A stretch of DNA of 64,000 nt from Saccharopolyspora hordei. GTDB lineage: Bacteria > Actinomycetota > Actinomycetes > Mycobacteriales > Pseudonocardiaceae. The position numbers were made by a program, and so were the translations under genes. Positions 1 through 9,110 of this stretch are shown in pieces; position 1 is the stretch's first letter; every line of letters starts with the position of its first letter. The notes beneath the pieces are model-generated. The model did not search any database. It saw only the letters and a list, made by a program, of their open reading frames with translations, and was not told where the DNA came from. The stretch covers positions 1,897,001 to 1,961,000 of the forward strand of contig NZ_JACCFJ010000001.1 in the NCBI RefSeq assembly GCF_013410345.1, given 5' to 3'.

Positions 1-3000
1 AACGGGTCCGGCAAGTCCAACGTGCTGGACGCGCTGCGCTGGGTCATGGGCGAGCAGGGGGCCAAGGACCTGCGCGGCGGCAAGATGGAGGACGTGATCT
101 TCGCGGGCACCTCGGGCCGGGCCCCGCTGGGTCGCGCCGAGGTCACGCTGACCATCGACAACTCCGACGGCGCGCTGCCCATCGACTACACCGAGGTCTC
201 CATCACCCGCCGCATGTTCCGCGACGGGGCGAGCGAGTACGAGATCAACGGCAACTCGTGCCGCCTGATGGACGTGCAGGAACTGCTGTCGGACTCGGGC
301 ATCGGCCGCGAAATGCACGTCATCGTCGGCCAGGGCCAGCTGGCCTCCATCCTGCAGGCCAAGCCGGAGGAGAACCGCCGGCTCATCGAAGAGGCCGCGG
401 GCGTGCTCAAGCACCGCAAGCGCAAGGAGAAGGCGCTGCGCAAGCTCGACGCCATGCAGGCCAACCTGACCCGGTTGACCGACCTCACCGGCGAACTGCG
501 CCGCCAGCTCAAGCCGCTCGGCAAGCAGGCCGAGATCGCCCGCAAGGCCCAGACCGTGCAGGCCGAGCTGCGCGACGCCCGGTTGCGCCTCATCGCCGAC
601 GACCTGGTCACCGCGCGCGCCGAGCTGGCCCGAGACGAGGCCGACCAGGAAGCCGCCCGCGTCAAGCGCGCCGAGGTGGAGCGGGCGCTGCAGTTCGCGC
701 AGTCCGAGGAGAAGGCGCTCGAGGAGCAGGTCGCCGCGGACGCGCCCCGGCTCCACCGCGCCCAGGAGACCTGGTACCGGTTGTCCGCGCTGGAAGAGCG
801 GCTGAACGGCACGCTGCGGCTGGCCGCCGAGCGGCACCGGCACCTGACCGCGCAGACCGAGGAGCAGCGGCCGGGACGCGACCCCGAGCAGCTGGAGGCC
901 GAGGCCGAGGAGGCCGCCGAGCAGGAGGTCGAGCTCCGCGAGCAGCTCGAGGAAGCGCGCGAAGCCCTGCACGAGGTGGTGCAGCGCCGCACCGAGCTGG
1001 AGTCGGAGCTCAAGCAGGCCGAGCAGGCGCACATGGCCGCGGTGCGGGCCATCGCCGACCGGCGCGAGGGCGCGGCGCGGCTGTCCGGTCAGGTCGAGTC
1101 GCTGCGCAGCAAGGTCAACGACACCTCCGACGAGATCGAGCGGTTGTCCGAGGCGCTGGAGGAGGCCACCGCGCGCGCCGAGGAGGCCGAGCGCGCGCTG
1201 GCCGACGCCCAGGAGGAGAGCGGGGACCAGGACTCCGACGACGCGGGCCTGCAGGAGCGCCGCGAAGCGGCCGCCGAGGCCCGCGACGCCGCCCGGGCCC
1301 GGGTGGAGGAGCTGGTCAGGGCCGAGCGCGCCGCGGAGCGGGAGATCGCCTCGTGGAAGGCCCGCGTCGAGGCGCTGTCCATGGGCCTGCAGCGCAAGGA
1401 CGGCACGGGCGCGCTGATGGCCGCCGGCGACCGGGTTCCCGGGCTGCTGGGGTCGGTCGCGGCGCTGCTCACCGTCGAGCCGGGCGCGGAAGCCGCGCTG
1501 GCGGCGGCGCTCGGCGCGGTGGCCGACGCGGTCGCGGTGCGCGGGGTGACCGACGCGGTGGCCGCCCTCGAGATGCTGCGCGCCGAGGAAGCCGGCCAGG
1601 CGGGACTGCTCATCGGGACCGGAGCGGAGGTCGACCGCTCCGCGTGGCCGCAGCTGCCCGGTTCGGCGCGGTGGGCCGCCGACCTGGTCAGCGCGCCCGA
1701 CGGGCTGCGCGCCGCGGTGACCCGGGCGCTCGACCGGGTCGCCGTGGTCGCCTCGCTCGACGAGGCGCGAGAGCTCGTGCAGCGCCACCCCGAGGTCCGC
1801 GCGGTGACGACCGACGGCGACGTGCTCGGCGCGCACTGGGCGATCGGCGGTTCCGACGACAAGCAGAGCGCCATCGAGGTGCAGGCCGCGGTCGACGAGG
1901 CCGAACGCGAACTCGCCGCCGCGCAGCGCCGCGCCGAGCAGCACGCGGCCGCGCTGGAAGGCGCACGGGCGGAGGAGGAGTCGCGCCGCGCCGAGGTCCG
2001 CGCCGTCCAGGAGCAGATCAACGAGGCGAAGGTGCAGCGGGCGCGCAGCACCGAACGCCTCTCCAGCCTCGAGCGCGCGGCCCGCTCGGCCAGGGCCGAG
2101 GTCGACCGCGTGCGCCAGCAGCGCGCGAAGGTCGAGCAGACCCGCGAGCAGTCGCTGGCCAAGCTCGCCGAGCTCGAGGAGCGGCTGCGCGTCGTCGAGT
2201 CCGAGCAGGAGGAGGCCGCCGAGCCCGACACCGAGGAGCGCGACCGGCTCAGCGCCGAGCTCACCGCCGTGCGGCAGCAGGAGATGGACGCCCGCCTCGC
2301 CCAGCGCACCGCCGAGGAGCGCGCCCGCGCGGTGCAGGGGCGCGCGGACCAGCTGCGCCGCGCCGCGCGGCACGAGCGCGAAGCGCGGGCCCGCGCGGAA
2401 GCCGCGCGCAAGGCCCGGGCGCGCGCGGCGCGCGTGACGCAGGCCGTGGTCGAGGGCTGCGAGACCGCGCTGGAGCGCATCGCCCGGTCCCTGCGCGCCG
2501 CGACCGAGGAGCGGGACGTCGCGCAGGCCAAGCAGAGCGAGCACGAGCAGGCGCTCGGCGCGGTCCGGGCGCGGGTGCGCGAGCTCAGCGGCGAGCTGGA
2601 GAAGCTCACCGACGCGGTGCACCGCGACGAGGTCGTGCGCGCCGAGCAGCGGCTGCGGATCGAGCAGCTCGAGACCAAGATCATCGAGGACTTCGGGATC
2701 GGCCTGGACGACCTGGTCGACGAGTACGGGCCCACCGTGCCGATCCCGCCCGGCCCGGCCGAGGTGGCCGAGTACGAGGCGGCGAAGGAGCGCGGTGAGG
2801 ACGTCAGCCCGCCGCCGCCGGTGCCGTTCGACCGCGCCGCGCAGGAGCGCCGGGCCAAGCGCGCGGAGAAGGACCTCTCCCTGCTGGGCAAGGTGAACCC
2901 GCTGGCGCTGGAGGAGTTCGCCGCGCTGGAGGAGCGGTACAAGTTCCTGTCCACGCAGCTGGAGGACCTCAAGGACAGCCGCCGCGACCTGCTCAGCGTC

Positions 3001-3543
3001 GTCAAGGAGGTGGACGAGAAGATCCTCGAGGTCTTCTCCTCGGCCTTCGAGGACGTGGCGCAGGAGTTCCAGACCGTCTTCAAGGTGCTGTTCCCGGGCG
3101 GCGAGGGGCGGCTGACGCTCACCGACCCCGAGGACATGCTCACCACCGGTGTCGAGGTGGAGGCGCGGCCGCCGGGCAAGAAGGTCAAGCGGCTGTCGCT
3201 GCTGTCCGGTGGCGAGAAGTCGCTGACCGCGGTGGCCATGCTGGTGGCCATCTTCCGCGCCCGCCCCTCGCCGTTCTACGTGATGGACGAGGTCGAGGCG
3301 GCGCTGGACGACACCAACCTGCGCCGGCTGATCACGCTGCTCGACCAGCTGCGCACCACCTCGCAGCTGATCATCATCACGCACCAGAAGCCGACCATGG
3401 AGATCGCCGACGCGCTCTACGGCGTGACGATGCGCGGCGACGGCATCACGCAGGTCATCTCGCAGCGCCTGCGCGGCGAGGCGGAGAAGGCCAAGGAGCC
3501 GGACGCGCCCGCCGAGGGCGACGTCGCCTCGGTCCTGGACTGA
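1..3543 (+). CDS. smc: Chromosome partition protein SMC (5' end outside window)
   Basis: ATPase of the SMC condensin, which compacts and segregates the chromosome. The frame is open from base 1 and starts inside Walker A (NGSGKSN), so roughly 30 N-terminal residues and the start codon lie upstream. 1,180 residues are visible. They comprise the N-terminal head, a long Glu/Arg/Ala-rich coiled coil, a hinge around residues 475-620, a second coiled coil, and the C-terminal head with signature LLSGGEKSL near residue 1066 and Walker B FYVMDEVEAALD near 1092. Length and domain order are normal. It lies upstream of ftsY on the same strand, as in mycobacteria, but here four extra genes separate the two. 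Confidence 0.98.
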   Translation, partial: NGSGKSNVLDALRWVMGEQGAKDLRGGKMEDVIFAGTSGRAPLGRAEVTLTIDNSDGALPIDYTEVSITRRMFRDGASEYEINGNSCRLMDVQELLSDSGIGREMHVIVGQGQLASILQAKPEENRRLIEEAAGVLKHRKRKEKALRKLDAMQANLTRLTDLTGELRRQLKPLGKQAEIARKAQTVQAELRDARLRLIADDLVTARAELARDEADQEAARVKRAEVERALQFAQSEEKALEEQVAADAPRLHRAQETWYRLSALEERLNGTLRLAAERHRHLTAQTEEQRPGRDPEQLEAEAEEAAEQEVELREQLEEAREALHEVVQRRTELESELKQAEQAHMAAVRAIADRREGAARLSGQVESLRSKVNDTSDEIERLSEALEEATARAEEAERALADAQEESGDQDSDDAGLQERREAAAEARDAARARVEELVRAERAAEREIASWKARVEALSMGLQRKDGTGALMAAGDRVPGLLGSVAALLTVEPGAEAALAAALGAVADAVAVRGVTDAVAALEMLRAEEAGQAGLLIGTGAEVDRSAWPQLPGSARWAADLVSAPDGLRAAVTRALDRVAVVASLDEARELVQRHPEVRAVTTDGDVLGAHWAIGGSDDKQSAIEVQAAVDEAERELAAAQRRAEQHAAALEGARAEEESRRAEVRAVQEQINEAKVQRARSTERLSSLERAARSARAEVDRVRQQRAKVEQTREQSLAKLAELEERLRVVESEQEEAAEPDTEERDRLSAELTAVRQQEMDARLAQRTAEERARAVQGRADQLRRAARHEREARARAEAARKARARAARVTQAVVEGCETALERIARSLRAATEERDVAQAKQSEHEQALGAVRARVRELSGELEKLTDAVHRDEVVRAEQRLRIEQLETKIIEDFGIGLDDLVDEYGPTVPIPPGPAEVAEYEAAKERGEDVSPPPPVPFDRAAQERRAKRAEKDLSLLGKVNPLALEEFAALEERYKFLSTQLEDLKDSRRDLLSVVKEVDEKILEVFSSAFEDVAQEFQTVFKVLFPGGEGRLTLTDPEDMLTTGVEVEARPPGKKVKRLSLLSGGEKSLTAVAMLVAIFRARPSPFYVMDEVEAALDDTNLRRLITLLDQLRTTSQLIIITHQKPTMEIADALYGVTMRGDGITQVISQRLRGEAEKAKEPDAPAEGDVASVLD

Positions 3544-3555
3544 GCACCACGCCGG

Positions 3556-3843
3556 TCAGCCCGTGACGCCGAGGGCGTACCCGACGCCGAAGGCGATCAG
3601 GGCGGACACCGCCGCGGTGCCGATCACCAGCGGCCAGCCGGGGCGCTGCACGGCCCGCGGCGCGGGGGCGGCCCGGTGCCGCGCAGGGCGGTGCGGCAGC
3701 TCCGGGCGTGCCAGCTCGGCGCGGCACCGCTCGCACTCCGCCACGTGCGTGCGCACCAGGAGCCAGTCCACGTCGTCCAGCGCCCCCACCGAGTACGCGC
3801 CGAGCTTGGCCTGGAACTCCGCGTGATCGTCCTCCTGCACCAC
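3556..3843 (-). CDS. Small zinc-finger anti-sigma-factor-like membrane protein
   Basis: 95-residue protein read from GTG at 3843; a second in-frame GTG at 3840 is equally possible. The N-terminal part reads LGAYSVGALD, then THVAECERC, which is the H-x3-C-x2-C zinc motif of ZAS-type anti-sigma factors. One C-terminal membrane segment follows (LVIGTAAVSALIAFGVGYAL). The family holds ECF sigma factors at the membrane, but no sigma gene is adjacent, so the partner is unknown. It converges with smc, leaving 12 bp between the stops. Function is inferred from the motif alone. Confidence 0.7.
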   Translation of the reverse strand: MVQEDDHAEFQAKLGAYSVGALDDVDWLLVRTHVAECERCRAELARPELPHRPARHRAAPAPRAVQRPGWPLVIGTAAVSALIAFGVGYALGVTG

Positions 3844-3999
3844 CGACCCCCGTCCCCAGTGCGTCCGTGTGGTCCATCGTCGCAGCGGGGCCGCCGCTGA
3901 AGGGGTGGGACGGTCGGTTCCGGTCCGAATCTCGCGTGCGGGAGGATGTGCGGCGGACCGGCACCGAGCGCGGCGTCCACCGGAGAGCAGGAGGAGACC

Positions 4000-4611
4000 A
4001 TGACCAATCCCTACGGCCCGCCGCCAGGCCAGCAGCCCTACCCGCAGCAGGGGTACCCGCAGCAGGGCTTCCCGCAGTCCGGCCCGGTGCCGGCGCCGCA
4101 GCCGATGCCCCCGCAGGGATACCCGCAGTCCGGCCCGATGCCGGCCGCGCCGCAGGGCTACCCGCAGCAGGGCGGCTACCCGCAGCAGGGCATGCCGCCG
4201 GCGCCGCAGCCGATGGCGCCGCCCCCGCCCGGCATGGGGCGCGTGCTCATCGACTGCTCCTACCACTGGCTGGCCTTCGTCCTGGCGCTGTTCAAGCCGC
4301 AGGTCACCATCAACGGCCAGCCCGGCCCGTACCTGCAGTGGGGCAAGACCCCCATCGACCTGCCGCCCGGCCAGCACCAGGTGCAGGTGCACGTGAACTA
4401 CCTGTGGAAGATGGGCACCGCGACCGCGGTCGTCCCGGTCGGTGTGGGCCAGCAGGTCGACGTCTTCTACAAGGCGCCGCTCATCGCGTTCGTCGACGGC
4501 GCGATCGGCCCGACCCCGCAGGACCCGCCCGGGCTCGGCCTGACCATCGGCATCTACGCGGGCTCGTTCGGCTTCGTCCTGCTGATGATCATCCTGACGC
4601 TGGCCCTCTGA
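4000..4611 (+). CDS. Pro/Gln-rich repeat protein with C-terminal membrane anchor
   Basis: 203 residues from ATG 4000, preceded by a strong AGGAGGAG ribosome site. A longer in-frame start upstream has no such site. Residues 1-75 are low-complexity repeats of the type GYPQQG and PQPMPP. Residues 80-175 form an uncharacterised globular part (GRVLIDCSYHWLAF...), and a hydrophobic segment near the C-terminus ends in LLMIILTLAL. The repeat region resembles the disordered cytoplasmic tails found on many actinobacterial membrane proteins. No enzyme motif is seen and no function is proposed. It is divergent from the zinc-finger gene at 3843, with 156 bp between them for two promoters. Confidence 0.8.
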   Translation: MTNPYGPPPGQQPYPQQGYPQQGFPQSGPVPAPQPMPPQGYPQSGPMPAAPQGYPQQGGYPQQGMPPAPQPMAPPPPGMGRVLIDCSYHWLAFVLALFKPQVTINGQPGPYLQWGKTPIDLPPGQHQVQVHVNYLWKMGTATAVVPVGVGQQVDVFYKAPLIAFVDGAIGPTPQDPPGLGLTIGIYAGSFGFVLLMIILTLAL

Positions 4612-4621
4612 CCCGCGGAGC

Positions 4622-6130
4622 TCACGGCGTGTCGGCGTGCTCGGCCGGCGACTCGACGGTGGGGCGGCTGTGCCGCAGCGACAGCAGGCCGCCCACCACC
4701 AGCGTCACGAGCACGCCCAGCGGGGTGTACCAGGGGAACGCCAGGGCCGCCTCGCCGCCCTCGCCGTCCGGGAACTGCACCCCGAAGACGAACACCAGCA
4801 CCACCGCGATCGTCGCCCAGAACGCGATCTTCGCGTCGGTCTGCCGGGCCCGCTTGACCAGCAGCCCCAGCAGGAACGCGCCGAGCAGCGCGCCGTAGGT
4901 GTAGCTGGCGATGCTCAGCCCGACCTCCACCACCGGGTTGTCGGTGCTGCTGAACAGCGACGCGAACACCACGAACACCACGGCCCACACCAGCGTCCAG
5001 AGCTTGCCCATCCGCAGCACGGCCGCGTCGTCGAGCTTGGGCTTGGCGAAGCGCTGGGCCAGGTCGCTGACGGTCGAGGTGGACAGCGAGTTCAGCGACG
5101 AGGCCAGGGTGCTCATCGCGGCGGCCAGGATGCCCGCGATGAGCAGCCCGGACAGCCCGGGCGGCAGGTGGTCGACGATGAACGTCGGGAACAGCTCGTC
5201 GTTGCTGGCCATGCCCATCTCGCTCGGCGAGGCGCCCTGGAAGAACGCCCACAGCATGGAGCCGATCAGCAGGAACAGCGCGAACTGCAGGGCCACCACG
5301 ACACCGCTGGCGATCAGCGCCTTCTGGCTGTCGCGGACGTTCCGGCAGGCCAGCAGGCGCTGCACCATGAGCTGGTCGGCGCCGTGCGAGGCCATCGCGA
5401 ACACCGCGCCGCCGACGACCGCGGTCACGAAGGCGTACTGGTCGGTGACGATCGACGAGGTGAAGTCGAGCAGCTCGAACTTGCCCGCGTCCAGCGCGGT
5501 GCTGAACCAGTCCGCAGGCAGCTGCCCGGCCAGCACCACGGCGGCCACGATCGCGCCGCCGACGTAGACGCCCATCTGGATCGCGTCGACCCACACCACG
5601 GCCTTGATCCCGCCGAGGTAGGTGTAGACCACCGTCAGCACCGCTAGGACCAGCACGATCTGCCAGTACGCCAGGTCCACGCCGAACGCCGCCAGCACCA
5701 CCTTCACCGGGATCGCGGTGGCGAACAGCCGCAGGCCGTCGGCCAGCAGCCGGGTGATCAGGAACGTCACCGAGGCGGTGCCCTGCAGCCCGGCGCCGAA
5801 CCGCTGGCCGAGGAACTCGTAGGCGCTGACCAGGTTCCCGGCGAAGTACTTCGGCAGCAGCACGAAGGCCACCACGATCCGGCCGATCAGGTAGCCGATC
5901 GCCAGCTGCAGGTAGGTGAAGCTGCCGAGGTAGGCCACCGTCGGCACGCTGATCACCGTCAGCGTCGAGGTCTCGGTGGCGACCACCGAGAAGCACACCG
6001 CCCACCAGGGCAGCTGCCTGCTGCCGACGAAGTAGTCCTCGGAGCTCTTCTGCCGGCCGCTCAGCAGCAGCCCGAGCACTGGCATGGCGACCAGGTACAG
6101 GCCGATCACGGCCAGGTCGAGCGATCGCAT
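4622..6130 (-). CDS. Sodium:solute symporter family (SSS) permease
   Basis: 502-residue integral membrane protein with about 13 hydrophobic segments, typical length for the SSS family. Family-like stretches include VVATETSTLTVISVPTVAY near the N-terminus, GGIKAVVWVDAIQMGVY in the middle, and the SMLWAFF and AGILAAAMSTLASSLNSLSTS region. The start is ATG 6130, with a short GGAGGC-type site in the end of anmK. It sits 8 bp downstream of anmK on the same strand, so the two are probably one operon. The substrate may be an amino sugar, muropeptide fragment or sialic-acid-like compound; this rests only on the neighbour and on the dre-like operator in front of anmK. Confidence 0.9.
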   Translation of the reverse strand: MRSLDLAVIGLYLVAMPVLGLLLSGRQKSSEDYFVGSRQLPWWAVCFSVVATETSTLTVISVPTVAYLGSFTYLQLAIGYLIGRIVVAFVLLPKYFAGNLVSAYEFLGQRFGAGLQGTASVTFLITRLLADGLRLFATAIPVKVVLAAFGVDLAYWQIVLVLAVLTVVYTYLGGIKAVVWVDAIQMGVYVGGAIVAAVVLAGQLPADWFSTALDAGKFELLDFTSSIVTDQYAFVTAVVGGAVFAMASHGADQLMVQRLLACRNVRDSQKALIASGVVVALQFALFLLIGSMLWAFFQGASPSEMGMASNDELFPTFIVDHLPPGLSGLLIAGILAAAMSTLASSLNSLSTSTVSDLAQRFAKPKLDDAAVLRMGKLWTLVWAVVFVVFASLFSSTDNPVVEVGLSIASYTYGALLGAFLLGLLVKRARQTDAKIAFWATIAVVLVFVFGVQFPDGEGGEAALAFPWYTPLGVLVTLVVGGLLSLRHSRPTVESPAEHADTP

Positions 6131-6138
6131 GCTGCCTC

Positions 6139-7317
6139 CTACGCGGTGTCACCGGGCTGCACGCGCAGCCGGGTCGGCTGGTCGACGACCGGGGCCGGCA
6201 TCCGCAGCGGCCCGGCTCCAGGTGTGATGCTGCCCAACAACCGGGGACCGGCGGCCCCCGTGGTGCCCGGCGTGTTGCCGGAAGCCCCGTGCCAGGTGAG
6301 GAAGCCGAGCAGCGCGGTGAGCAGTGCTTCCTTGCTGTCGGCCGGCAACCCCAGCTCGTCGCTGACGAGCACCGGAACGTCCAGTTGGCGGCGCAGCGTA
6401 GCGAGCAGCACCGGATTCCGCACCCCCCCGCCGGAGGCGATGACGCGGACGGCCCCCTCCGCGCGGCAGGCGTCGGCGACGGTGCGCGCGGTCAGCTCGG
6501 TCAGGGTGGCGAGCAGGTCGGCGTCGGCGACGTCGCCGCCCACCCGCTCCAGCGCCCGGTCCAGGTAGGCGGCGTTGAACCGCTCCTTGCCGGTCGACTT
6601 CGGCGGGGGCAGGCGGTAGTAGGCGTCGTCGAGCAGGACCTCCAGCAGGTCGGTGCGCACGGTGCCGCGCGCGGCGAGCGCGCCGTCGGTGTCCTGCGGG
6701 TGCCCGGTGACGCGGGCGGCGGCGAGGTCGATGAGCGCGTTGCCCGGGCCGGTGTCGTAGGCCAGCGGGCGGTCGCCGCCGACCACGGTGATGTTGGCGA
6801 TGCCGCCGATGTTCAGCGCGACGCCGGGCCCCGGCTCGTCGGCCAGCCACAGCGCGTCCAGCACGCCCGCCAGCGGTGCGCCGTGCCCGCCCGCGGCGAC
6901 GTCGCGGGCGCGCAGGTCTGAGACCACGGGCAGCCCGGTGGCCTCGGCGATCCACGCGGGTTGCCCGATCTGCAGGGTGCCGCGGGCCCGGTCGTCCTCG
7001 ACCCAGTGGTAGAGCGTCTGGCCCAGCGAGGCGACGAGGTCCGCGCGGCCGTCCGCCAGCTCCACCCCGCGTTGCGCCGCGGCGGCGAAGTGCTGGCCGA
7101 CGAGCGTGTCCAGGCGGCACAGCTCCGCGGCGCTGCACTCGCCGGGCGGCAGCGCCGCCAGCAGGGCGCGGTGCAGGTCGGGCGGGTAGGCGAGGGTGGT
7201 GCTGCCGAGCGGCCGGAGCTCGAGGACGTCACCGTCCAGGCGCAGGTCGGCCGCGGCCACGTCGACGCCGTCCATCGACGTGCCGGAGAGGAGCCCGAGC
7301 ACCCGCCACCAGTTCAC
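6139..7317 (-). CDS. anmK: Anhydro-N-acetylmuramic acid kinase
   Basis: 392 residues from GTG 7317. Phosphorylates and hydrolyses 1,6-anhydro-MurNAc to MurNAc-6-phosphate, feeding recycled peptidoglycan sugar back into metabolism in the cytoplasm. Visible family motifs are LGLLSGTSMDGVD at the N-terminus (ATP phosphate site), DLRARDVAAGGHGAPL, GGIANIT, DTGPGNALID, and VIASGGGVRNPVL near the C-terminus. Length is standard. It is first in an operon with the SSS symporter. The start codon lies 3 bp below a dre-like palindrome (7321-7336), which suggests control by a DasR-type amino-sugar repressor and little or no 5' leader. Confidence 0.96.
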   Translation of the reverse strand: MNWWRVLGLLSGTSMDGVDVAAADLRLDGDVLELRPLGSTTLAYPPDLHRALLAALPPGECSAAELCRLDTLVGQHFAAAAQRGVELADGRADLVASLGQTLYHWVEDDRARGTLQIGQPAWIAEATGLPVVSDLRARDVAAGGHGAPLAGVLDALWLADEPGPGVALNIGGIANITVVGGDRPLAYDTGPGNALIDLAAARVTGHPQDTDGALAARGTVRTDLLEVLLDDAYYRLPPPKSTGKERFNAAYLDRALERVGGDVADADLLATLTELTARTVADACRAEGAVRVIASGGGVRNPVLLATLRRQLDVPVLVSDELGLPADSKEALLTALLGFLTWHGASGNTPGTTGAAGPRLLGSITPGAGPLRMPAPVVDQPTRLRVQPGDTA

Positions 7318-7320
7318 GCC

Positions 7321-7336
7321 AGTGGTCTATTCCACA
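7321..7336 (-). promoter_or_regulatory. DasR-responsive element (dre)-like operator of anmK
   Basis: The 16 bases AGTGGTCTATTCCACA match the streptomycete dre consensus WSTGGTCTAGACCASW at 14 of 16 positions; only the central GA reads TT. The site ends 3 bases from the anmK start, where a repressor would block initiation. The sequence match is direct; DasR binding is inference. Confidence 0.55.
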
Positions 7337-7475
7337 GTCGGTGTCGAACGCAAGCATCGAGAGCGCCTTTGTTGGAAATTTGCTCACTACATCGCTCCAG
7401 TGCCACGGGTGGAACCCGCCCGGCGCCTCCGGGGCGCGTGCCAGCACCGGAACGACCAGGTGGGAGGATGGGCGG

Positions 7476-8984
7476 GTGACGACCTCTACCCTGATTGTGA
7501 TCATCGTCGCCGTGGTGCTGGTGCTGGCGGTCGCCGTGACCGCCGGCCTGGTCCTGAACCGCCGGCGCCGGATCAGCCTGAGCGAGCGGGAGGACACCGC
7601 CGGGCCGACCGAGGCCGTCAAGGGCGGTGGCTACCGTGCGGGCGGCGGCATCAGCCTCTCCAGCGGTGGCTCCACCACGGTCGCCCCGCCGGAACACCCC
7701 GCGGGCGAGCGCACCGAGGTGGAGGGCCAGCCGGGTGTCGGTGACGACGCGGCGGTGCCGCGGGACTCCGAGCGCCGCGGCATCGTCGACGTCCCGCTCC
7801 CGGACGGGACCACCACGACGGCGGACAGCCCGGCGGACGGGTCGACCGCGACGGCGGAGACCCCGACCACGACGGACGGTCCGACGACCACGACGGACAC
7901 CGGTCCGACCACGGTGGACGAGCCCCCGGCGCAGACCGAGGCCCCCGCGGCCCCGGCCGAGCCCGAGGTGCCGGCGCAGGAGCGCGTCGAGCCGGTGCCC
8001 GAGCCGACCCCGGCGGAGCCGGGAGCGGTCGAGGAGGTCGAGGAGATCGAGCCGACGGCGGGCCGCTTGGAGCGGCTGCGCGGTCGCCTGTCCCGGTCGC
8101 GCTCGACCTTCGGCCAGGGCCTGCTCGGCCTGCTGGGCGCGGGGGACCTCGACGAGGACTCCTGGGAGGAGATCGAGGACACCCTGCTCATGGCCGACCT
8201 GGGCGCGGCCACCACGACCGAGATCACCGACCGCCTCCGCACCGAGATCGCCTCGCGCGGCGTCCGCACCCCGGAGCAGGCGCGCGCGCTGCTCCGCGAG
8301 GTGCTGGTGGACGCGCTCGGCCCGGACATGGAGCGCGCGGTGCGGGCGCTGCCGCACGGCGACCCGGCCAACGGCGGCAAGCCCGCCGTGGTGCTCGTCG
8401 TCGGCGTCAACGGCACCGGCAAGACCACGACCACCGGCAAGCTGGCCCGGGTCCTGGTCGCCGACGGCCGGACCGTCCTGCTCGGCGCGGCCGACACGTT
8501 CCGCGCGGCCGCGGTCGAGCAGCTGGCCACCTGGGGCAACCGGGTGGGTGCCGAGGTCGTCCGCGGCAAGGAGGGCGCGGACCCGGCGAGCGTGGCGTTC
8601 GAGGCGGTCAGCCGCGGCACGGACACGGCGGTGGACGCGGTGCTGGTGGACACCGCCGGCCGCCTGCACACCAAGACCGGCTTGATGGACGAACTGGGCA
8701 AGGTCAAGCGGGTCGTGGACAAGAAGGCCCAGGTGGACGAGGTCCTGCTGGTCCTCGACGCCACGACCGGCCAGAACGGGCTCACCCAGGCGCGCGTCTT
8801 CTCCGAGGTGGTGGACGTGACGGGCATCGTGCTGACCAAGCTCGACGGCACCGCCAAGGGCGGCATCGTCTTCCAGGTCCAGCGCGAGCTCGGTGTCCCG
8901 GTGAAGCTGGTCGGCCTCGGCGAGGGCCCGGACGACCTCGCGCCGTTCGAGCCGGAGGCGTTCGTGGACGCCCTGCTCGACTGA
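7476..8984 (+). CDS. ftsY: Signal recognition particle receptor FtsY
   Basis: 502 residues from GTG 7476, chosen for the GGGAGGA site at 7462-7468. GTPase receptor that docks ribosome-SRP complexes at the membrane; it works with Ffh, encoded at 15972. An N-terminal membrane helix ([17 protein letters not shown]) is unusual for E. coli but common in actinobacteria. Next comes an acidic Thr/Pro/Glu-rich A domain to about residue 190, then the NG domain: P-loop [10 protein letters not shown] near 310, [20 protein letters not shown] near 391 and [10 protein letters not shown] near 453. Followed at once by a strong terminator. The A domain contains Thr/Asp repeats ([16 protein letters not shown]), probably disordered. 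Confidence 0.98.
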   Translation: MTTSTLIVIIVAVVLVLAVAVTAGLVLNRRRRISLSEREDTAGPTEAVKGGGYRAGGGISLSSGGSTTVAPPEHPAGERTEVEGQPGVGDDAAVPRDSERRGIVDVPLPDGTTTTADSPADGSTATAETPTTTDGPTTTTDTGPTTVDEPPAQTEAPAAPAEPEVPAQERVEPVPEPTPAEPGAVEEVEEIEPTAGRLERLRGRLSRSRSTFGQGLLGLLGAGDLDEDSWEEIEDTLLMADLGAATTTEITDRLRTEIASRGVRTPEQARALLREVLVDALGPDMERAVRALPHGDPANGGKPAVVLVVGVNGTGKTTTTGKLARVLVADGRTVLLGAADTFRAAAVEQLATWGNRVGAEVVRGKEGADPASVAFEAVSRGTDTAVDAVLVDTAGRLHTKTGLMDELGKVKRVVDKKAQVDEVLLVLDATTGQNGLTQARVFSEVVDVTGIVLTKLDGTAKGGIVFQVQRELGVPVKLVGLGEGPDDLAPFEPEAFVDALLD

Positions 8985-8996
8985 CACCCCTGCGGC

Positions 8997-9025
8997 ACGG
9001 CCCCCGCGTCCCGCGCGGGGGCCGT
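8997..9025 (+). terminator. ftsY terminator hairpin
   Basis: A perfect 12-bp stem (ACGGCCCCCGCG pairing with 9014-9025) closes over a 5-base loop, 12 bases after the ftsY stop. There is no U tract, as is common in high-GC actinobacteria. Confidence 0.75.
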
Positions 9026-9062
9026 CTGCTGTCCGGACGCGATCTCACCCTGCGGAAGAGAT

Positions 9063-9073
9063 TTGTCTGACGA
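9063..9073 (+). promoter_or_regulatory. FadR-subfamily (GntR) operator
   Basis: TTGTCTGACGA fits the FadR-subfamily consensus TNGTNNNACNA exactly. It lies 38 bases upstream of the FadR-type regulator start at 9111. Autoregulation of the regulator-MFS pair is the natural reading. Confidence 0.5.
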
Positions 9074-9110
9074 CTGACGTTTCGCGTACGGTCGCGCCGG
9101 AGGTGTGCGG

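Noticed and set aside
1089..3251. Long Ser/Arg-rich minus-strand frame inside smc
   Set aside because: Shadow of smc codon bias; no family motif and no ribosome site.
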